In this document: positions 34,884 to 43,327 of the stretch, one piece after another
Numbering within the stretch: position 1 is the first letter of the stretch
How the letters are laid out: each line of letters opens with the position of its first letter
Source: Rubrivivax sp.
Lineage (GTDB): Bacteria > Pseudomonadota > Gammaproteobacteria > Burkholderiales > Burkholderiaceae_C
Reading direction: 5' to 3'
Assembly (NCBI GenBank): GCA_016789955.1
Contig: JAEUPB010000075.1
Span: 124,001 to 188,000, forward strand
Length of the DNA stretch: 64,000 nt
Notes under the pieces: model-generated
The model's input: only the letters and a program-made list of their open reading frames with translations
Databases searched by the model: none
Told to the model about the DNA's origin: nothing
Made by a program: the position numbers and the translations under genes

Positions 34884-37515
34884 GGGCTACGTGGCCGCGC
34901 ATCCGCGCGACCCTGCCGGGCGGCTGGCCCTGGGTCGGGCCTTGCTGGCCGCGGGCGACGCGCCCGGAGCCGAAGCCGAACTGAAGCGTGCACTGGAGTA
35001 CGGCGGAGTCGAGAACGACATCATGCCGGCGCTGGCGCAGGCGCTGCTGGTCCAGGAACGCCACGGCGAGCTGATCCGCCGCTACGCCACGGCGGTGATC
35101 GCGGATCCGGCCACGGCGGCCGAGGTGCACACCGTCGTCGCGGCGTCGTACCTGGCGACCGACCAGACGGCCCGGGCCCGGAGCACGATCGAACGTGTGC
35201 TCGGGGATCGGCCCGCGCATCGTCCGGCGCAGTTGCTGCGCGCACAGATCGTGGCGGCGGCCGGGGACCTGACCGGCGCCATGATGGTGGTCGACGACGT
35301 GGTGCAGGCCGAACCGTCCAACGGTCAGGCCTGGTACCTCAAGGCGGAACTGTTGCGCCGCCAGGGCGCCGACCCGCCGGTCGTCGTGGCCGCCTATCGC
35401 AAGGCGCTGAGTGTGCGCAGCGACCTGCTGCCAGCCCACGCCACGCTCATCGCGCTGCTGCTGCAGCACGGCGACTTGGCTGCCGCCAAGCAGCAGCTCG
35501 CGGACATGCAGCGCGCGTTCCCGAACCACCCGCAGTCGGCCTACCAGGACGCCCTGGTCGCGCTGCAGAGTGGAGAGTCGGCCCGGGCCCACGCCATCTG
35601 CCAGGCGCTGGCCGGGCGCGCGCCGGACAGCGTTCCAGTGCAGCGCCTGGCCGGCGTGGCGGCGCTCCGAGCCGGGGCCTATGCACAGGCCGAGACCGCA
35701 CTGAAGAAGGTCGCTGCCGCCGATCCGAAGGCAACCGCGCCGAGGGTCTGGCTGGCCGAGGCCCAGTGGCGCAGCGGGCGCGCCGATCATGCGCTGGCCA
35801 CGCTGGAGCCGCTGCTGCAGGGTGCGCAGGCCCAGGCCGACGCCCTCATGCTGGCCGGGCAGATCGAGCTGTCGCAGGGGCAGTACGCCCGTGCCGATGA
35901 CCTGCTCGCGGCGGCGGCCCGGCTCGAGCGGGACGGCGACGCGGCCCGCACGGTGCGCGCGGTGGCACTCTTGCGCGGCGGCCAGGGCGAGCGGGCGATC
36001 GCCGAGCTGGAGGCGATCATCTCCCGCGATCAGGGCAACGACGTGGCCGCGATGACGCTGATCGCCGCCAAGGCCCGCCGCGCCGACTACGCCGGCGCGC
36101 ATCAGGCACTCGCGGCTTTCGCCGCTCGGCACCCGCAGTCGCCCACGCCGGATTTCCTGCGTGGGCAGATCGCGTGGTCGCGTGGGGAACGCGCCGCGGC
36201 CCGCACGGCCTACGAGCAGGCCCTCGCCAAGGATCGATGGCACGTGCCGACCATCGATGCGCTGGCAGAGGTCGACCAGGCTGAAGGCAAGCCGTCCGAA
36301 GCCAGCAAGCGCTATGAGGCCCTCGCCGCACACGATCCGCGCCAGGTCCGTGCGATGCTCGCCATCGCGGCACTGGCGCTGCGACCGGGTGGCGGTGGGC
36401 CCGCCCAGGCCAAGCCGTGGACCGAACGCGCATTGAGAGCCGGCAATGGCGATCACGCCACGCGGACCGCCGCGATTCGCCTGTTTCTCCAGGCAGGCGA
36501 TGCGACGGCTGCCCTTCAGGCGGCCCAGGCGGCCGATGACGCGATGCCCCAGCAGCCTGACGTGCTGGCGCTGCTCGGGCAGGCGCAGGTGGCGGCCGGC
36601 GAACCGCGGCAGGCGATCACCACGCTCAGCCGCGCGATCGCGCTGCGCCCCGATTCTGCCGAGACGCACTTGCGTCTCGCCGAGGCCTACGAACGGGCGA
36701 GCCAGCCGGCCCAGGCCGAGCCACACCGTCGTCGTGCGGCCGAACTGGCACCAGGCTTGACTCAGGACCAGCTCGGCGTGGTGTCGGCGGCGATGACCGA
36801 TGGACGCATCGACGAGGCGCTGGCCGTGGCGCGGGCGCTGCAGCAGCGCCGCCCGCAGGACGCCGCGGGCTACCGCATCGAGGGCAACCTCCTGGCGCGC
36901 AGCCGGCAGTGGGATGGCGCCGTGGCCGCCTTTCGCAAGGCCGTCACGCGCGCCAAGCCGGCCGACGCGCCGATGCGTCTGCACTGGGCGCTGACCCTGG
37001 CGGGCCGCACGCGCGACGCGGCCGCGTTCGTCCAGGAGTGGTCGCGCACCCATCCTGCAGATGCCGGATTCCATCTCTACCTGGCCGAGGCCGCGATGCT
37101 CGGCGGGGACGTGGACCGCGCCGAGGCCGAGTACCGCCGGGTGGTCGAGCTCAGGCCAGACACCTCCGCGGCGCTGAACGCGCTGGCCTACCTCGCGGTG
37201 CAGCGCGGCAAGCCGGGGGCGATGGAGCTTGCGCAGCGGGCCGTGGCGCTGGCGCCGTCGAACGCCGACAACCTCGACACGCTGGCGCTCGTCTACGCGC
37301 ACGAGAAGCAGTGGGACAAGGCCATCGAGTGGCAGCTGAAGGCCGTGCGCCTGGCGCCCGAGAAGGGGGGCCTGCGGCTGCAGCTCGCACGCTGGTACCT
37401 GCAGTCGGGCAACAAGGCGAAGGCGCTCGAGCAGCTCGCGGAACTGTCCCGGCTCGGCACCGCGTTCACTGCGCACGCCGAGGTCGAGAAGCTGAAGAAG
37501 GAGGCCGGCGGATGA
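34732..37515 (+). CDS. prsT: PrsT-like PEP-CTERM system TPR-repeat protein
   Basis: 927 residues from the GTG at 34732, close to the roughly 900 of the PrsT family. A signal sequence (LVAAVWMAVPAFLAVMPAL, cut after TSARA) is followed by about twenty TPR units with the repeating pattern AxxxLxxALxxxPxx, for example LALGRALLAAGDAPGAEAELKRAL. The usual lipobox Cys of PrsT is missing, so it may be soluble in the periplasm. PrsT accompanies exosortase and extracellular polysaccharide genes in many Gram-negatives. In-frame codons continue upstream to 34456 but run antisense to the neighbouring PEP-CTERM gene and are unlikely to be used. The stop overlaps the next ATG. Confidence 0.83.
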   Translation: MARLVAAVWMAVPAFLAVMPALVGPTSARALSRSQALLDERDASGALLSAKGYVAAHPRDPAGRLALGRALLAAGDAPGAEAELKRALEYGGVENDIMPALAQALLVQERHGELIRRYATAVIADPATAAEVHTVVAASYLATDQTARARSTIERVLGDRPAHRPAQLLRAQIVAAAGDLTGAMMVVDDVVQAEPSNGQAWYLKAELLRRQGADPPVVVAAYRKALSVRSDLLPAHATLIALLLQHGDLAAAKQQLADMQRAFPNHPQSAYQDALVALQSGESARAHAICQALAGRAPDSVPVQRLAGVAALRAGAYAQAETALKKVAAADPKATAPRVWLAEAQWRSGRADHALATLEPLLQGAQAQADALMLAGQIELSQGQYARADDLLAAAARLERDGDAARTVRAVALLRGGQGERAIAELEAIISRDQGNDVAAMTLIAAKARRADYAGAHQALAAFAARHPQSPTPDFLRGQIAWSRGERAAARTAYEQALAKDRWHVPTIDALAEVDQAEGKPSEASKRYEALAAHDPRQVRAMLAIAALALRPGGGGPAQAKPWTERALRAGNGDHATRTAAIRLFLQAGDATAALQAAQAADDAMPQQPDVLALLGQAQVAAGEPRQAITTLSRAIALRPDSAETHLRLAEAYERASQPAQAEPHRRRAAELAPGLTQDQLGVVSAAMTDGRIDEALAVARALQQRRPQDAAGYRIEGNLLARSRQWDGAVAAFRKAVTRAKPADAPMRLHWALTLAGRTRDAAAFVQEWSRTHPADAGFHLYLAEAAMLGGDVDRAEAEYRRVVELRPDTSAALNALAYLAVQRGKPGAMELAQRAVALAPSNADNLDTLALVYAHEKQWDKAIEWQLKAVRLAPEKGGLRLQLARWYLQSGNKAKALEQLAELSRLGTAFTAHAEVEKLKKEAGG

Positions 37516-38087
37516 CGACGACCCTCGTGGCGCTCGGCCTGTTCGGGGTGCTCGTCGCGGCGGCCATCGCGGTGCTGCTGATGGCGCTGCTGCGCTCGCG
37601 CAAGTTCCGTGTCGAGGGGGCCGTGCCGCTCGACGCCCCGGCCGATCGCGTCTACGCCGAGCTGGAGGACTTCGGTCGCTGGCGCACCTGGTCGGCGTGG
37701 GCGGCGCGGGATCCGGCGATGGCCCTGCGGCTGACCGGTGCCCGTGCCGGCATGGGGGCTGCCTGCACATGGGCGGGCGACCGGATCACGGGTTCGGGCG
37801 GAATGGAAGTCGTGCATGCCGTGCCGCGGCAGAGGCTGATCATCCGTGTCATCTACCGCTCGCCGCGCGAACTCGAGGCGATCCTGGAATTCGAGGTGCG
37901 GGCGCAGCCCGACGGGGGCACGCTGCTGGCCTGGGCGTTCCACGGCCCGGCGTCGTTGCGGCTGCGCATCCTGGACGTCGTGCGCCTGCTGGGCCGCCAG
38001 GTGCGTGCGGAGATGTCGCACAACCTGGCCGGCCTGCGCGGCGCGCTCGAGCAGCCGGCCGCCGCGGCGACACAATCCACCCCATGA
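37512..38087 (+). CDS. Membrane-anchored SRPBCC (START/Bet v1-like) protein
   Basis: 191 residues: one N-terminal membrane helix (LGLFGVLVAAAIAVLLMALL), then a lipid- or polyketide-cyclase-like SRPBCC domain with APADRVYAELEDFGRW near the start and a closing amphipathic helix (QVRAEMSHNLAGLRGALEQ). These domains bind hydrophobic ligands in a deep pocket. It overlaps the prsT stop and the next start by four bases each, so it is translationally coupled to both. Confidence 0.82.
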   Translation: MTTTLVALGLFGVLVAAAIAVLLMALLRSRKFRVEGAVPLDAPADRVYAELEDFGRWRTWSAWAARDPAMALRLTGARAGMGAACTWAGDRITGSGGMEVVHAVPRQRLIIRVIYRSPRELEAILEFEVRAQPDGGTLLAWAFHGPASLRLRILDVVRLLGRQVRAEMSHNLAGLRGALEQPAAAATQSTP

Positions 38088-38905
38088 CCACGCTCACCGT
38101 CCGCCGGCTCCTCGTCGACCTGGAGACCCCGATCCCGCGCGGCTGGTGCGGGGGCGACGCCTTCCGCAGCGCGTTCTACGACGCGCTGTCGTTCAGCTTC
38201 CCGGCCGGCGAGCAGGTGTTCATCGACGCGATGAAGCTCGGCCTCGGGCGGCTCGACGCGGCCACCCGCGAGCGGATCGAGCCCGAGGTGCGCGGCTTCA
38301 TCGGCCAAGAGGCCACGCATCGCCGCGTGCACACCCTCTACAACCAGCACCTGGAGCGCCGCGGGCTCGTCAACCACTGGGAGGGCCGCATCCTGCGTCG
38401 GCGCGCCGCGCAGCTCGAAGGGCTGGATGCCCGCGCCTGGCTGGGCGTCACCGCGGCCACCGAACACTTCACCGCGATCTTCGCCGAGTACGTGCTGGCC
38501 TCCGACGCGCCGCTGGCCGGCGCGCCCGATCGGCTGCGTCAACTCTGGCAGTGGCATTCGGCCGAGGAGTCCGAGCACCGCTGCACCGCCTTCGACCTGT
38601 ACCGGCTCGCCGGCGGCAGCGAGCTGTGGCGGCGTCGCCTGTTCTACGTCGTCACCTGGCACTTCACCACCGACCTCGCGCGGCAGACGCTGAACAACCT
38701 CTGGCACGACGGTACCTGGTGGCGCCCGTCGACCTGGGCGCATGGGCTGCGCTTCCTGCTCGGCCGCGGCGGGCTGCTGCGCGAGATCGTGCCGCGCTGG
38801 CGCCACTACCTGCGGGCGGACTTCCACCCGTCGCAGGGCGACGGCTCCACCGGCGAGCGCTGGCTGCGCGAGCACGCCGAGCTGGCCCCGCCGGTCGCAC
38901 GCTGA
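38084..38905 (+). CDS. Ferritin-like metal-dependent hydrolase (PF10118 family)
   Basis: 273 residues. The protein matches the Metal_hydrol (PF10118) family: after an FSFPAGEQVFIDAM start come three carboxylate/His clusters, GQEATHRRVH, AATEHFTAIFAEY and EESEHRCTAFDLY, which would form a di-metal helical-bundle site. Biochemistry of the family is hardly known. It overlaps the SRPBCC gene by four bases; a ligand-binding SRPBCC protein next to a diiron-type enzyme suggests a joint role on a hydrophobic molecule. Confidence 0.85.
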   Translation: MTTLTVRRLLVDLETPIPRGWCGGDAFRSAFYDALSFSFPAGEQVFIDAMKLGLGRLDAATRERIEPEVRGFIGQEATHRRVHTLYNQHLERRGLVNHWEGRILRRRAAQLEGLDARAWLGVTAATEHFTAIFAEYVLASDAPLAGAPDRLRQLWQWHSAEESEHRCTAFDLYRLAGGSELWRRRLFYVVTWHFTTDLARQTLNNLWHDGTWWRPSTWAHGLRFLLGRGGLLREIVPRWRHYLRADFHPSQGDGSTGERWLREHAELAPPVAR

Positions 38906-38907
38906 GC

Positions 38908-39432
38908 GTGGCGGCACGCGCGGCCCCGGCCCCTGCGCGGGGGCGGCTGCGCCGGCGTCCCTCGGTCGTGCGGCGCGCCTTCACCGGCGTGCTGGCGCTG
39001 GTGATCCTGTTCGAGGAATGGGGCTGGGAGCCGCTGCAGGAGCTGCTGGGCCGCCTCACGCGCTGGCGCGTCGTGGCGGCGATGGAGCGCACCATCCGGC
39101 GGCTTCCGCCGTGGGCGGCGCTGGTGCTGTTCGCGGGCGTCTCGGTGGCGCTGCTGCCGGTGAAGCTGCTGGCGCTGGCACTGATCGGCCGCGGGCACGC
39201 GGCGCTGGGCCTCGTGGTGGTGATCGCGGCCAAGGTGGGCGGCACGGCGATGATGGCGCGCCTCTTCGCGCTGACGCGGCCGGCGCTGCTGCGCCTGCCG
39301 TGGTTCGCCGCGCTGTACACGCGGTGGACGGCCTGGAAGCAGGCGATCGTGGACCAGGTGCGGGCGTCGTGGGCCTGGCGCGCCGCGCGCCAGGTGAAGG
39401 CCGAGCTGATGCGGCGGTTGCGGCGCGCCTGA
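38908..39432 (+). CDS. Putative membrane protein, unknown
   Basis: 174 residues from the GTG at 38908, two bases after the previous stop. A basic N-terminus is followed by hydrophobic segments around FTGVLALVILFEEWGWEP, WAALVLFAGVSVALLPVKLLALALI and a Gly/Ala-rich helix, then a strongly basic C-terminus ending RRLRRA. No family recognised. The FEEWGW motif and LPVKLLALALIGRGH are reminiscent of small inner-membrane proteins in Burkholderiales. Last gene of the prsT operon. Confidence 0.7.
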   Translation: MAARAAPAPARGRLRRRPSVVRRAFTGVLALVILFEEWGWEPLQELLGRLTRWRVVAAMERTIRRLPPWAALVLFAGVSVALLPVKLLALALIGRGHAALGLVVVIAAKVGGTAMMARLFALTRPALLRLPWFAALYTRWTAWKQAIVDQVRASWAWRAARQVKAELMRRLRRA

Positions 39433-39454
39433 GCCAGGGTGCCGGCGGCCCTGG

Positions 39455-39976
39455 TCAGCCGGTGTCGGCCTCGCGCCGGCGGCGCTCCGCGGCAGGGTAG
39501 AGCACCTGCCGTTCGAGGTAGTGCTTCAGCCGCAGGATGCGCGGGTCGTCGCGGCCGCGGCTGCGGTCGAGCTGCTCGACCACCGCGTCCACGCGCAGCA
39601 TCAGCGCACCGCGGTCGTCGCGGCGCCAGCGGCCCGAGTGGCGCGCGGCCAGCACATCCTCGGGCTCGCTGCGGCCGGTTGCGCGCATCAGCCCGGCGCC
39701 ATCCACCCACTGGTGGCGGCCGTCGTCCTCGATGCGCAGCCACACGCCGGCGAACGCGTGGTGCACGCCCTCGCGCTCGCGCCAGAGGGCGCGCCGCAAC
39801 GGCGAGAGCCACTCGGTGTCGCTGCGGCCGAGCCACCACGGCAGCACGACGACCAGCGCCGCGGCCACCGCCAGCGCCAGCAGCCACGGCGGCATGCGCA
39901 GCAGCTGCAGCAGGCCGTTCAGCGCCATCGCGACCAGCAGCACGAAGGCGATGGCGATCCAGTGACCCTTTTGCAA
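39455..39976 (-). CDS. Putative two-helix membrane protein, unknown
   Basis: 173 residues from a TTG at 39976; GAGGCG nine bases upstream is the only credible ribosome-binding site, and the protein then begins with its hydrophobic helix (AIAFVLLVAMALNGLL), followed by a second (LLALAVAAALVVVLPWWLG). The rest is soluble: a region with WLRIEDDGRHQWVDGAGLMRA and a C-terminal helical stretch with ILRLKHYLERQVLYP. An upstream in-frame start at 40063 would add 29 residues that look like Arg-rich noise. Function unknown; it converges with the prsT operon. Confidence 0.68.
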   Translation of the reverse strand: MQKGHWIAIAFVLLVAMALNGLLQLLRMPPWLLALAVAAALVVVLPWWLGRSDTEWLSPLRRALWREREGVHHAFAGVWLRIEDDGRHQWVDGAGLMRATGRSEPEDVLAARHSGRWRRDDRGALMLRVDAVVEQLDRSRGRDDPRILRLKHYLERQVLYPAAERRRREADTG

Positions 39977-40083
39977 GGCGACGCCTCGTTGATTCGGGAG
40001 GAGGTGGCACGCATTCTCGCGGCGCCGCGGCGCGTGCGGTAGAACCACGCGGCGGCACGCCACGCCGCAGCACCGGGACTGCC

Positions 40084-41013
40084 ATGCGCCTGACCTCCGA
40101 CGCCCGCGGCGTCTACCCGATCGCCCCCACGCCGTTCCTCGACGACGGCACGATCGACACCGACTCGATCGACCGCCTCACCGACTTCTACCTCGGCTGC
40201 GGCGCCACCGGCCTCACGGTGCTCGGCCAGCTCGGCGAGGCGCCCAAGCTCGAGCACGCCGAGAGCGTGGCGGTGGCGGTGCGAATGATCCGGCGCGCGG
40301 CGTCGCTGCCGGTGATCGTCGGCGTCTCGGCGCCGGGTTACGCCGCGATGCGCGCGCTGACGCACGAGGTGATGGCGCAGGGCGCGGCCGGCGTGATGAT
40401 CGCGCCGCCGAACACGCTGCGCACCGACGACCAGATCGTCGGCTACTACGTGCAGGCGGTGGAGGCGATCGGCGCCGACGTGCCGTTCGTGATCCAGGAC
40501 TATCCGCTCACCTTCAGCGTGCAGATGACGCCGGGCGTGATCCGCCGCATCGCCGAGGCGCTGCCCAGCTGCACGATGCTCAAGCACGAGGACTGGCCGG
40601 GCCTGGAGAAGATCAGCACGCTGCGGCGCTGGGAGCGCGAGGGCGCGATGCGGCACCTGCCGATCCTGGTGGGCAACAACGGCCTGTTCCTCGACTACGA
40701 GATGGCGCGCGGCGCCGACGGCGCCAACACCGGCTACGCATTCCCCGACATGCTGGTGGACGTGGTGCGCCTGTTCGGCCAGGGCGAGCGCGAGGCCGCG
40801 CACGACCTCTTCGACGCGCACCTGCCGCTGCTGCGCTACGAGCAGCAGCCCGGCGTGGGGCTCGCGGTGCGCAAGCACATCCTGCATCGCCGAGGGCTGC
40901 TGCGCTCCGCGGCGCTGCGGGCCCCGGCGTCGCCGCTGTCGGCCGCCGCTCGGGCCGAGGTCGAGCACCTGCTGCAGCGGCTGGCAAGGCACGATGCCCG
41001 CGCCCGCGTGTAG
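40084..41013 (+). CDS. DapA-family aldolase/dehydratase
   Basis: 309 residues of the class I aldolase superfamily related to dihydrodipicolinate synthase. The Schiff-base Lys is in TMLKHEDW near residue 165 and the catalytic Tyr in VIQDYPLTF near 140; the GxxGE-like oxyanion region reads VLGQLGEAPKL, replacing the usual GTTGE, which argues against a true DapA. Members act on pyruvate-derived sugar acids, hydroxyproline derivatives or aromatic compounds. A Bug-type receptor follows 31 bp later, a pairing common in Burkholderiales and suggesting an organic-acid substrate. Confidence 0.86.
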   Translation: MRLTSDARGVYPIAPTPFLDDGTIDTDSIDRLTDFYLGCGATGLTVLGQLGEAPKLEHAESVAVAVRMIRRAASLPVIVGVSAPGYAAMRALTHEVMAQGAAGVMIAPPNTLRTDDQIVGYYVQAVEAIGADVPFVIQDYPLTFSVQMTPGVIRRIAEALPSCTMLKHEDWPGLEKISTLRRWEREGAMRHLPILVGNNGLFLDYEMARGADGANTGYAFPDMLVDVVRLFGQGEREAAHDLFDAHLPLLRYEQQPGVGLAVRKHILHRRGLLRSAALRAPASPLSAAARAEVEHLLQRLARHDARARV

Positions 41014-41044
41014 CCTCGCAGCTGAAACCACCGGAGACTCCCGC

Positions 41045-42034
41045 ATGCCGTTGTCGTCACCGTCGAACCTGCGCCGCCGCCACCTGATCGCCGCCGCCGC
41101 GGCCGCCATCGCCGTGCCCGCCGTGCGCGCGCAGGCCTGGCCCGCCAGGCCGATCACGCTGATCGCGCCGTACCCGCCCGGCGGCGGCGTCGACGCCGTG
41201 GCACGGCTGATCGGCGAGCGGCTCGCGCCGCGGCTGGGGCAGGCGGTGAACGTCGACAACAAGCCGGGTGCCGGCGCCACGCTGGGCGGCACGGCGCTGG
41301 CGCGCAGCGCGCCCGACGGCTACACGCTGATGCTGGGCAGCGTCGTCGACTACGCGATCGCGCCACACGTGCACAAGGCGCTGCCCTTCGACGCGCAGAA
41401 GGACTTCGTGCCCATCGTCGAGGCCGGATTCGGCACCGTGGGCCTGATCGTGCACGCCGAGCTGCCGGCGAAGTCCGTAGCCGAGCTGATCGCCCTCGCG
41501 AAGGCCAAGCCCGGCGAGCTGAGCTACGCCTCCTCGGGCGTCGGCGGGCTGCAGCACCTGAATGCCGAGATGTTCAAGCAGATGGCCGGCATCGACCTCG
41601 TGCACGTGCCGTACAAGGGCACGGCGCAGCTGCTGCCCGACCTGATCGCCGGGCGCATCCCGCTGGCCATCGACAGCCTGCCCGCGCACCTGCCGCACCT
41701 GAGGAGCGGCAAGACGCGCGCACTGGCCGTGGCCAGCCGCGCGCGCAGCCCGATCCTGCCGGACGTGCCGACGATGATCGAGTCGGGCCTGCCCGGCTAC
41801 GAGACCGCCACCAACTACACGCTGTACGCGCCGGCGCGCACGCCCGCCGAGGTGGTGGCGCTGCTGAACCGCGAGGCCAACGCCGTGCTGAAGATGCCCG
41901 AGGTGGTGGACAAGCTCACGTCGATGGGCATCGTGGTCACCGGCGGCAGCACCGAGGCGGCGGTGGCCCGCACCAGCGCCGAGGTCGCGAAGTGGGCGGC
42001 CGTGATCCGCAAGGGCAACCTGCAGCTGGGCTAG
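41045..42034 (+). CDS. Bug/TctC-type tripartite tricarboxylate receptor
   Basis: 329 residues, GGAG before the ATG. Signal peptide with RRRHLIAAAAAAIAVPAVRAQ, then the Bug fold: PITLIAPYPPGGGVDAVAR, DNKPGAGATLGG, the pocket loop PYKGTAQLLPDLIAG and DVPTMIESGLPGYE. Bug proteins bind dicarboxylates, nicotinate or aromatic acids; the genome encodes many of them as orphan sensors or receptors. No tctA/tctB membrane genes are adjacent. With the DapA-like enzyme it forms a small two-gene unit ending in the hairpin cluster downstream. Confidence 0.92.
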   Translation: MPLSSPSNLRRRHLIAAAAAAIAVPAVRAQAWPARPITLIAPYPPGGGVDAVARLIGERLAPRLGQAVNVDNKPGAGATLGGTALARSAPDGYTLMLGSVVDYAIAPHVHKALPFDAQKDFVPIVEAGFGTVGLIVHAELPAKSVAELIALAKAKPGELSYASSGVGGLQHLNAEMFKQMAGIDLVHVPYKGTAQLLPDLIAGRIPLAIDSLPAHLPHLRSGKTRALAVASRARSPILPDVPTMIESGLPGYETATNYTLYAPARTPAEVVALLNREANAVLKMPEVVDKLTSMGIVVTGGSTEAAVARTSAEVAKWAAVIRKGNLQLG

Positions 42035-42094
42035 GAGTCCGGGCGGCCGAGGCCACCCCGCCTCCTACCCTGCGGCTTTACGCACGGCTCCCCC

Positions 42095-42162
42095 GAGCCC
42101 CTCCGAGAGGGAGCTCCAGCTTGTCCGACCGCACCCTCCAGCCTCCCTCCGCGAGGGAGGCT
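42095..42162. terminator. Tandem hairpins between convergent genes
   Basis: Two stem-loops: GAGCCCCTC / GAGGG(A)GCTC at 42095-42116 with a CGA loop and one bulged A, and a perfect 10-bp stem AGCCTCCCTC-CGC-GAGGGAGGCT at 42140-42162. They share the core CCCTC-CGN-GAGGG, so one may be a duplicate of the other. Placed between a plus-strand stop and a minus-strand stop they can end transcription from both sides. No poly-T follows. Confidence 0.65.
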
Positions 42163-42242
42163 CCAGTCAGTCGCACCAGCGTTCCACCGTGGCCTGACTT
42201 GGCTCCCAGGCCGCCGGCGCGTCGCCGCGGACGCGGCAGTAG

Positions 42243-43202
42243 TCAGTACATCTGCCAGGCGATCGGTTCGTACGTGTAGCCGCCGCCGTCGCGCGTGCGC
42301 AGCTTGCCGATGCCGGGGAAGGGCAGGTGCACGGCACCCACCAGCAGGTCGTCCTTCACCGCCATCTCGAACAGCTCCTGGCGGCGCGCGCGGGCCTGGT
42401 CCTGGCTGAAATCGAACATCACGGTGATCTCGGGCCGCGCGAACTGCACCGGGCCCACGTGCATCGTGTCGCCCAGCAGCAGCAGCCTGGCGTTGCCCGA
42501 GCTCACCAGGTAGCAGCTGTGGCCGGGCGTGTGGCCCACCGCCGGCACCGAGCGGATGCCGGGCACGAGTTCGGCGCCCAGCTCGAACGGCTGCAGCCGG
42601 TCGCCGTAGGCGGCCATCGCGCGCTTGGCGGCGACGAAGCGGCCCTTCTGGTTCTCGGGCGCGGCGGCTTCCACCGCCGGGCTGCCCCAGTAGTCGACGT
42701 CGGCCTTGGCGATGCGCAGCACCGCGTTCGGGAACAGCTTCGCGCCCTCGGGAGCCACCGCGCCGTGCAGGTGGTCGCCGTGCATGTGCGTGATGTAGAC
42801 CTCGTCGACCTGGCCCAGCTCCAGCCCGGCGGCGGCCAGCGCCTGCGGCATGCGGCCCGCGGTGGGGCCGAGCATCTTCGCGCCGCCGCAGTCGATCATC
42901 ACGAGCTTCGAGCCCGTATTGACGAGGAAGCAGTTGACGGCGGTGCGGATCGGCATGATCACGCGGCCCGCGTCGAGCGCGCGCTGGATCACCTCGGGGT
43001 TGCCCTGCAGCACGGCCTGTGGCAGCTCGATGAAGCCGTCGAGCAGTGTGGTGACCTCGAAGGTGCCGAGCTTCATGCGGTGCACGCCCAGGCCGCTGCC
43101 GCCGGCCAGCGGAGCGGCGGCACGCGCGACGGGCGCCAGGGCGGCAGTGGCTGCGGTGGCGACGAGCGCGTGCAGCGCCTTGCGTCGGGTGGGTGGGGTC
43201 AT
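42243..43202 (-). CDS. Exported metallo-beta-lactamase-fold hydrolase
   Basis: 319 residues with GGAGGAG seven bases before the ATG. The N-terminus TRRKALHALVATAATAALAP looks like a twin-arginine or Sec signal. The fold's metal site is complete: THMHGDHLHG, a later His in AVGHTPGHS, the bridging Asp in LLGDTMH and a final His in AVHLPFPG. This is the general MBL-fold hydrolase type (lactonase, esterase or quorum-quenching related), with no feature of true beta-lactamases. It is transcribed with the PLP enzyme upstream or has its own start. Confidence 0.86.
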   Translation of the reverse strand: MTPPTRRKALHALVATAATAALAPVARAAAPLAGGSGLGVHRMKLGTFEVTTLLDGFIELPQAVLQGNPEVIQRALDAGRVIMPIRTAVNCFLVNTGSKLVMIDCGGAKMLGPTAGRMPQALAAAGLELGQVDEVYITHMHGDHLHGAVAPEGAKLFPNAVLRIAKADVDYWGSPAVEAAAPENQKGRFVAAKRAMAAYGDRLQPFELGAELVPGIRSVPAVGHTPGHSCYLVSSGNARLLLLGDTMHVGPVQFARPEITVMFDFSQDQARARRQELFEMAVKDDLLVGAVHLPFPGIGKLRTRDGGGYTYEPIAWQMY

Positions 43203-43327
43203 GCGAATCTCCTCCGGTGGGTCTGCGAACCGCGGCGCAGTGTAGGAGCACGGTCCGCACGAGCCGCCCGGGGCAATCCCGCGGCAACCTGCGGGCTCCG
43301 CGGCAGCACGTCGCGGGTTCGATGGCT

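Noticed and set aside
34414-37770. 1118-codon minus-strand frame opposite prsT
   Set aside because: Reverse-complement shadow of the TPR repeats; Arg/Gly/His-rich and without signal or domain.
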